Shown here piece by piece: positions 60,727-64,000 of a stretch of 64,000 bases of DNA. The position numbers and the translations under genes are program-made. Below the pieces are notes generated by a model that was not told the origin of the DNA, ran no database searches, and saw only the letters and a program-made list of their open reading frames with translations. Source of the stretch: Lachnospiraceae bacterium (GTDB lineage Bacteria; Bacillota; Clostridia; Lachnospirales; Lachnospiraceae); the NCBI GenBank assembly GCA_029225065.1, contig JAQXVT010000030.1, forward strand, positions 1 to 64,000. The letters are read 5' to 3'. Positions within the stretch are counted from its first letter, which is position 1; every line of letters begins with the position of its first letter.

Positions 60727-61959
60727 TCACCCGACAAACTTCTTCACCAGAAGGCTTCCATTATGTCCGCCAAAACCAAGCGAGTTGCTGATTGCTGCAG
60801 TCACTTCCCGTGACACAGCTTCCTTCGTATAGTTCAGATCCATTTCTTCCTCGGCCTCCTCAAAACCGGCCGTTGCATGAATGAAATTCTCCTGTACTGA
60901 CTTTACGCACACGATAAATTCCACCGCACCTGCTGCTCCGAGCATATGCCCTGTCATGGATTTCGTCGAATTGACATTCAGCTGATATGCCGCCTCTCCA
61001 AACGCCTTCTTAATTGCTCTCGTCTCAAAAAGATCATTGTGGTGCGTTCCTGTACCGTGCGCATTAATATACTGCACTTCCTGCTCCGTCAGCTGCGCCT
61101 CCTGCATGGCAAGACGCATGGCGCGGGCTGCTCCATCTCCATCCTCACACGGAGAGGTAATGTGATAGGCATCGCAGGTCGCTCCATAACCGCCGACCTC
61201 CGCCAGAATCTGTGCGCCGCGCGCCTGAGCATGCTCATAGGATTCCAGCACAACAACGCCTGCTCCCTCTCCCATGACAAAGCCGCCTCTTCGTTTGTCG
61301 AACGGCAACGATGATGCCAGCGGATCCTCCGATGTACTAAGCGCTGTCAATGCTCCGAACCCGCCAATTCCAAGCGGGCAGATCGCTGCCTCTGTACCGC
61401 CAGCCACCATCACATCTGCATCACCGCACTGAATTGCCCGTACTGCCTCACCGATTGAATGAGTTCCGGTCGCACAGGCCGTTACGATGTTGACGCACTT
61501 GCCTTTCAGTCCAAAATGAATTGCTGTATTTCCCGCCGCCATATTGGAAATCATCATCGGAATCATCAGCGGCGGAATGCGTCCCGGTCCCTTTGTCTCC
61601 AGCTTCTCATAAGCTTTTTCCATGATCTGCATGCTTCCGATTCCACAACCGATCGATACGCCCACTCGCGTCAGATCTTCTGTTTCCAGTGCAAGACCGG
61701 ACTGCGCAATCGCTTCTGCACTTGCTGCCACTGCATACTGGCTGAACAGCTCCAGCCTCTTTGCTTCTTTAAATTCCATTGTGGCAAGCGGGTCAAAATT
61801 TTTCACCTGCGCTGCCAGCTTTGTTTTATATTTTTCCGTATCGAAACGGTCAATCCGTCCGATTCCGACTGTTTTCTTTTTCAGACTCTCCCAGAATTCT
61901 TCTGTTGTATTTCCAATCGGAGAAATCACTCCGGTTCCTGTCACTACTACTCTTTTCAT
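60727..61959 (-). CDS. fabF: Beta-ketoacyl-ACP synthase II
   Basis: A 410-residue condensing enzyme that elongates acyl-ACP with malonyl-ACP. Motifs: VVVTGTGVISPIGN, VNIVTACATGTHSIGEAVRAIQCGDADVMVAGGTEA (active-site Cys), INAHGTGTHHNDLFETRAIKKAFG (first His), and NSTKSMTGHMLGAAGAVEFI (second His, Lys), followed by SNSLGFGGHNGSL. The length is standard. RBS AAGGAAATAACAGA. It is downstream of fabG in the operon, with a repeat tail in the gap. Confidence 0.97.
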   Translation of the reverse strand: MKRVVVTGTGVISPIGNTTEEFWESLKKKTVGIGRIDRFDTEKYKTKLAAQVKNFDPLATMEFKEAKRLELFSQYAVAASAEAIAQSGLALETEDLTRVGVSIGCGIGSMQIMEKAYEKLETKGPGRIPPLMIPMMISNMAAGNTAIHFGLKGKCVNIVTACATGTHSIGEAVRAIQCGDADVMVAGGTEAAICPLGIGGFGALTALSTSEDPLASSLPFDKRRGGFVMGEGAGVVVLESYEHAQARGAQILAEVGGYGATCDAYHITSPCEDGDGAARAMRLAMQEAQLTEQEVQYINAHGTGTHHNDLFETRAIKKAFGEAAYQLNVNSTKSMTGHMLGAAGAVEFIVCVKSVQENFIHATAGFEEAEEEMDLNYTKEAVSREVTAAISNSLGFGGHNGSLLVKKFVG

Positions 61960-62006
61960 TCTGTTATTTCCTTATATTTTAATAATAAATGTAGGTCCCA
62001 ATCTAC

Positions 62007-62021
62007 TGCTTGATTCGGTTA
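62007..62021 (+). repeat. Type-A repeat tail supplying the fabG stop codon
   Basis: CTGCTTGATTCGGTTAAA (about 62006-62023) is the conserved 3' end of the type-A element. Its TTA is the complement of the fabG stop codon (62019-62021). No hairpin part is nearby. Confidence 0.6.
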
Positions 62022-62759
62022 AATCCCCATACCGCCATCTACCAAAAATACCTGTCCGGTGATATAGCCGGCATGCTCTGATGCGAGAAACGCTACTGCC
62101 TCTGCGACATCCTCCGGCCGTCCCATCCGTCCAAGCGGAATCTGTGCCATTACTGCTTCCTTTACTTTTTCCGGCAGCACAGCCGTCATATCCGTATCGA
62201 TATAGCCAGGTGCTACCGCATTCACTGTAACATTTCTGCCCGCCAGCTCCTTTGCCAGACATTTCGTCATGCCGATCACTCCGGCTTTTGCCGCGCAGTA
62301 ATTCATCTGCCCGGCATTTCCTCTTACACCGGAAATTGAAGAAATGCTGATGATCCTGCCGCTTCGCTTTTTCATCATCTGCTTTCCGGCCAGCTTCATG
62401 CAGAAAAACGTGCCCTTTAAATTCGTATCAATTACTGCGTCAAATTCCTGCTCAGTCATCCGCACGGCCAGATCATCTCTCGTAATTCCCGCATTATTCA
62501 CCAGAATATCAACGGTTCCAAGCTCCTGCTGTACGCGTGAAAACAGTTCCTGGCATGCTTCTTCCTTTGAGATATCTGCCCAAACTGCGATCACCCGCCT
62601 TCCCATCTCACGAATCTCGCGGGCAGTTTCCTCTGCAGCTTCCTTCGATCCGCTGTAATTTATCGCCACATCCGCGCCATATCCGGCAAGCGTCAGCGCA
62701 ATTGCGCGTCCGATTCCACGGCCTCCACCAGTTACCAGTGCAACCTTTCCACTCAGCAT
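62019..62759 (-). CDS. fabG: 3-oxoacyl-[acyl-carrier-protein] reductase
   Basis: A 246-residue classical SDR, reducing 3-oxoacyl-ACP with NADPH. Motifs: ALVTGGGRGIGRAIALTLAG (TGxxxGIG), ILVNNAGITRDDLAVRM (NNAG), SISGVRGNAGQMNYCAAKAGVIGMTKCLA (catalytic Ser, Tyr and Lys) and NAVAPGYIDTDMTAVLP. The ATG at 62759 follows CAGGAGGAAGAC; the frame is open to 62837 without a better site. It lies 68 nt after fabD. Confidence 0.97.
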   Translation of the reverse strand: MLSGKVALVTGGGRGIGRAIALTLAGYGADVAINYSGSKEAAEETAREIREMGRRVIAVWADISKEEACQELFSRVQQELGTVDILVNNAGITRDDLAVRMTEQEFDAVIDTNLKGTFFCMKLAGKQMMKKRSGRIISISSISGVRGNAGQMNYCAAKAGVIGMTKCLAKELAGRNVTVNAVAPGYIDTDMTAVLPEKVKEAVMAQIPLGRMGRPEDVAEAVAFLASEHAGYITGQVFLVDGGMGI

Positions 62760-62827
62760 CGTCTTCCTCCTGTATTTCATCCCGTCAGGGAAGCTAAATT
62801 TCATAGCCCAATAGCAGCCTTCACAGC

Positions 62828-63754
62828 TCAGGAACAAAGTTCCCGCTTCACTATTTCAAGCCCTTCCACCGTCTCCACATTGTAAATCCGCAGGGACCTG
62901 TTGATCTTTTTTGCAAAATTGCTGAGTGTATGTCCCGGACCCACCTCAACAAATGTATCGATCCCATTTTGCATCATATACTCCATGCTCTGCTGCCAGC
63001 GCACCGGTGAGCATACCTGTCTCCCCAGAAGATTTTTAAGCTGCTCCGGCTCTTCCGCCTTTTCCGCTGTCACATTTGAGACAAATGCCAATCGCGGTTT
63101 CCGAAGCTCATAGGCTTCAAGCAGCTTTCTCAGTTTTTCTCCTGCCCCTGCAAGCAGCGGAGAATGGAATGGTCCGCTTACCTGAAGTGGCACAACCCGC
63201 GATGCCCCGGCCGCAAGCAGCTTTTCTCCTGCTTTCTCCACGGCCTTTATCTCGCCGGAAATCACCTTCTGCCCAGGACAGTTGTAATTTGCCACTCCAA
63301 CAATCCCCTCTGTTTTTTCACAGATTTCTTCTATCGGAATCTGTTTTTTGCCGATCACCGCCGCCATCGCACCTTCCCCGTGCGGCACCTCTTCTTCCAT
63401 ATAAATACCGCGGCGGCATACGATCTGCACTGCATCCTCCAATGCCAGTGTACCTGCCGCTGTAAGCGCACAGTATTCCCCAAGACTTAACCCAGCCGTA
63501 AAATCTGCATGAATTCCAGCCTCTTCCACTGCCGCAAGAATTGCACAGCATGCTGTGAGAAGTGCCGGCTGCGTGTATTTTGTCTCATGAATTTTCTCGT
63601 TTTCCTCAAAACAAATCTTCTCCATGGAAAATCCGGCTGCCTTCGAAGCCCGCTCAAATACTGCGCGGCATTTCGGAAACTGCTCATAAAATTCTTTCGC
63701 CATGCCTACATACTGTGCTCCCTGTCCCGGGAAAATAAATGCTGTCCTGCCCAT
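62828..63754 (-). CDS. fabD: Malonyl-CoA:ACP transacylase
   Basis: A 308-residue enzyme transferring malonyl from CoA to ACP. Motifs: TAFIFPGQGAQYVGM (oxyanion Gln), FTAGLSLGEYCALTAAG (nucleophile Ser in GLSLGE), MAAVIG, VVPLQVSGPFHSPLLAGAG (catalytic His in GPFHS) and TFVEVGPGHTLSNFAKKI. The ATG at 63754 follows GAGAGGAAA; an upstream ATG (63772) is in frame. It follows fabK by ~38 nt. Confidence 0.97.
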   Translation of the reverse strand: MGRTAFIFPGQGAQYVGMAKEFYEQFPKCRAVFERASKAAGFSMEKICFEENEKIHETKYTQPALLTACCAILAAVEEAGIHADFTAGLSLGEYCALTAAGTLALEDAVQIVCRRGIYMEEEVPHGEGAMAAVIGKKQIPIEEICEKTEGIVGVANYNCPGQKVISGEIKAVEKAGEKLLAAGASRVVPLQVSGPFHSPLLAGAGEKLRKLLEAYELRKPRLAFVSNVTAEKAEEPEQLKNLLGRQVCSPVRWQQSMEYMMQNGIDTFVEVGPGHTLSNFAKKINRSLRIYNVETVEGLEIVKRELCS

Positions 63755-63792
63755 TTTCCTCTCTCCTGTCATTTGCCTCTCTTAATCTGTCT

Positions 63793-64000
63793 TTACCAGG
63801 TTCGATTGAGCAGATCTTCTGCCTGACTCATCATTTCCTCAATGATCTCCCCGCAGCTTTTCTCTTCCTGAATCATACCTGCAATCTGTCCCGCCATCAG
63901 CGTGCCATAATCCACATCTCCGTCAACAACTGCTTTTCGGAGTGCGCCGATCGTCAGTGATTCCAGCTCTTCAAATGCGCAGCCTGCCTGCTCCTTGCGT
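63793..64000 (-). CDS. fabK: Enoyl-[acyl-carrier-protein] reductase II, C-terminal fragment
   Basis: The last 68 codons of a gene entering from the right edge. The translation reads ...FEELESLTIGALRKAVVDGD, then VDYGTLMAGQIAGMIQEEKS and CGEIIEEMMSQAEDLL before NRTW and TAA. The GxLRKAVxDGD and MAGQIAGxI pattern is the typical C-terminus of FabK-type FMN-dependent enoyl-ACP reductases. FabK is the usual triclosan-insensitive form in such Firmicutes. It is the upstream neighbour of fabD. The N-terminal part is outside the window. Confidence 0.85.
   Translation of the reverse strand, partial: RKEQAGCAFEELESLTIGALRKAVVDGDVDYGTLMAGQIAGMIQEEKSCGEIIEEMMSQAEDLLNRTW

Overview
The window reads as chromosomal DNA of a spore-forming, Gram-positive member of the Clostridia, most likely a Lachnospiraceae gut anaerobe. 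The evidence is AGGAGG-type ribosome binding sites before nearly every gene, TTGACA-17-TATAAT promoters, a tRNA-Trp T-box, spore genes (yyaC-type, spmA), a teichoic-acid-like wall cluster, and a FabK-type fatty-acid operon. No phage, transposase, CRISPR array or tRNA gene was seen. Nearly all genes lie on the minus strand; only yyaC, a corrinoid adenosyltransferase gene and a TSCPD-domain gene are on the plus strand.

Layout. 1-466: 5' end of a 16S rRNA gene (minus) with two tandem promoters. 539-3842: a tryptophan ABC transporter operon (trpX-trpY-trpZ) behind a T-box with a UGG specifier. 3886-8055: CvpA and DUF5711 membrane proteins and a membrane-anchored LysM protein. 8522-15398: yyaC, recR-ybaB-dnaX, a phosphofructokinase with unusual active-site residues, and two glycerophosphodiester phosphodiesterases. 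15536-16129: spmA. 16401-29222: a 12.8-kb wall-polymer operon (promoter, ABC permease, ABC ATPase fused to UDP-galactopyranose mutase, two CDP-glycerol-type polymer transferases, a TarI-type cytidylyltransferase fused to an SDR, a degenerate SDR, a degenerate SDR fused to LicD, and a GT2). 29563-34967: pepT, a cytidylate-kinase-like gene and a 1047-residue TPR/AAA+ protein. 35347-36295: an apparently non-coding transcription unit with a strong promoter and terminator. 36653-50860: an aconitase-family hydratase, murA, a flavin reductase, a CBS-DRTGG pyrophosphatase, deoD, a beta-lactamase-fold wall protein, the corrinoid adenosyltransferase, an LtaS-like enzyme and a 2-hydroxyacid dehydrogenase. 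50962-56406: pgi, a membrane protein, a GNAT-like acyltransferase, mtnN and the TSCPD gene. 56468-64000: fabK'-fabD-fabG-fabF-accB-fabZ-accC-accD-accA, a complete malonyl-CoA and chain-elongation operon entering from the right edge.

The most distinctive non-genic signal is a dispersed family of structured intergenic repeats. Each has a short hairpin (arms AAGCGGAT/ATCCGCTT), often followed by a second and a long third hairpin and a GATTCGGTTAAA tail. About 15 full or partial copies occur here. The arms differ between copies but stay complementary, and some copies touch start, stop or Shine-Dalgarno sequences. A second repeat family (arms CTCATAAGG/CCTTATGAG around CCCACAAGTGGG) is stacked in the wall operon. 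Together with the 35.3-36.3 kb transcript these are the best candidates for undescribed biology. Operon assignments, promoters and RNA structures were read by eye and are predictions.
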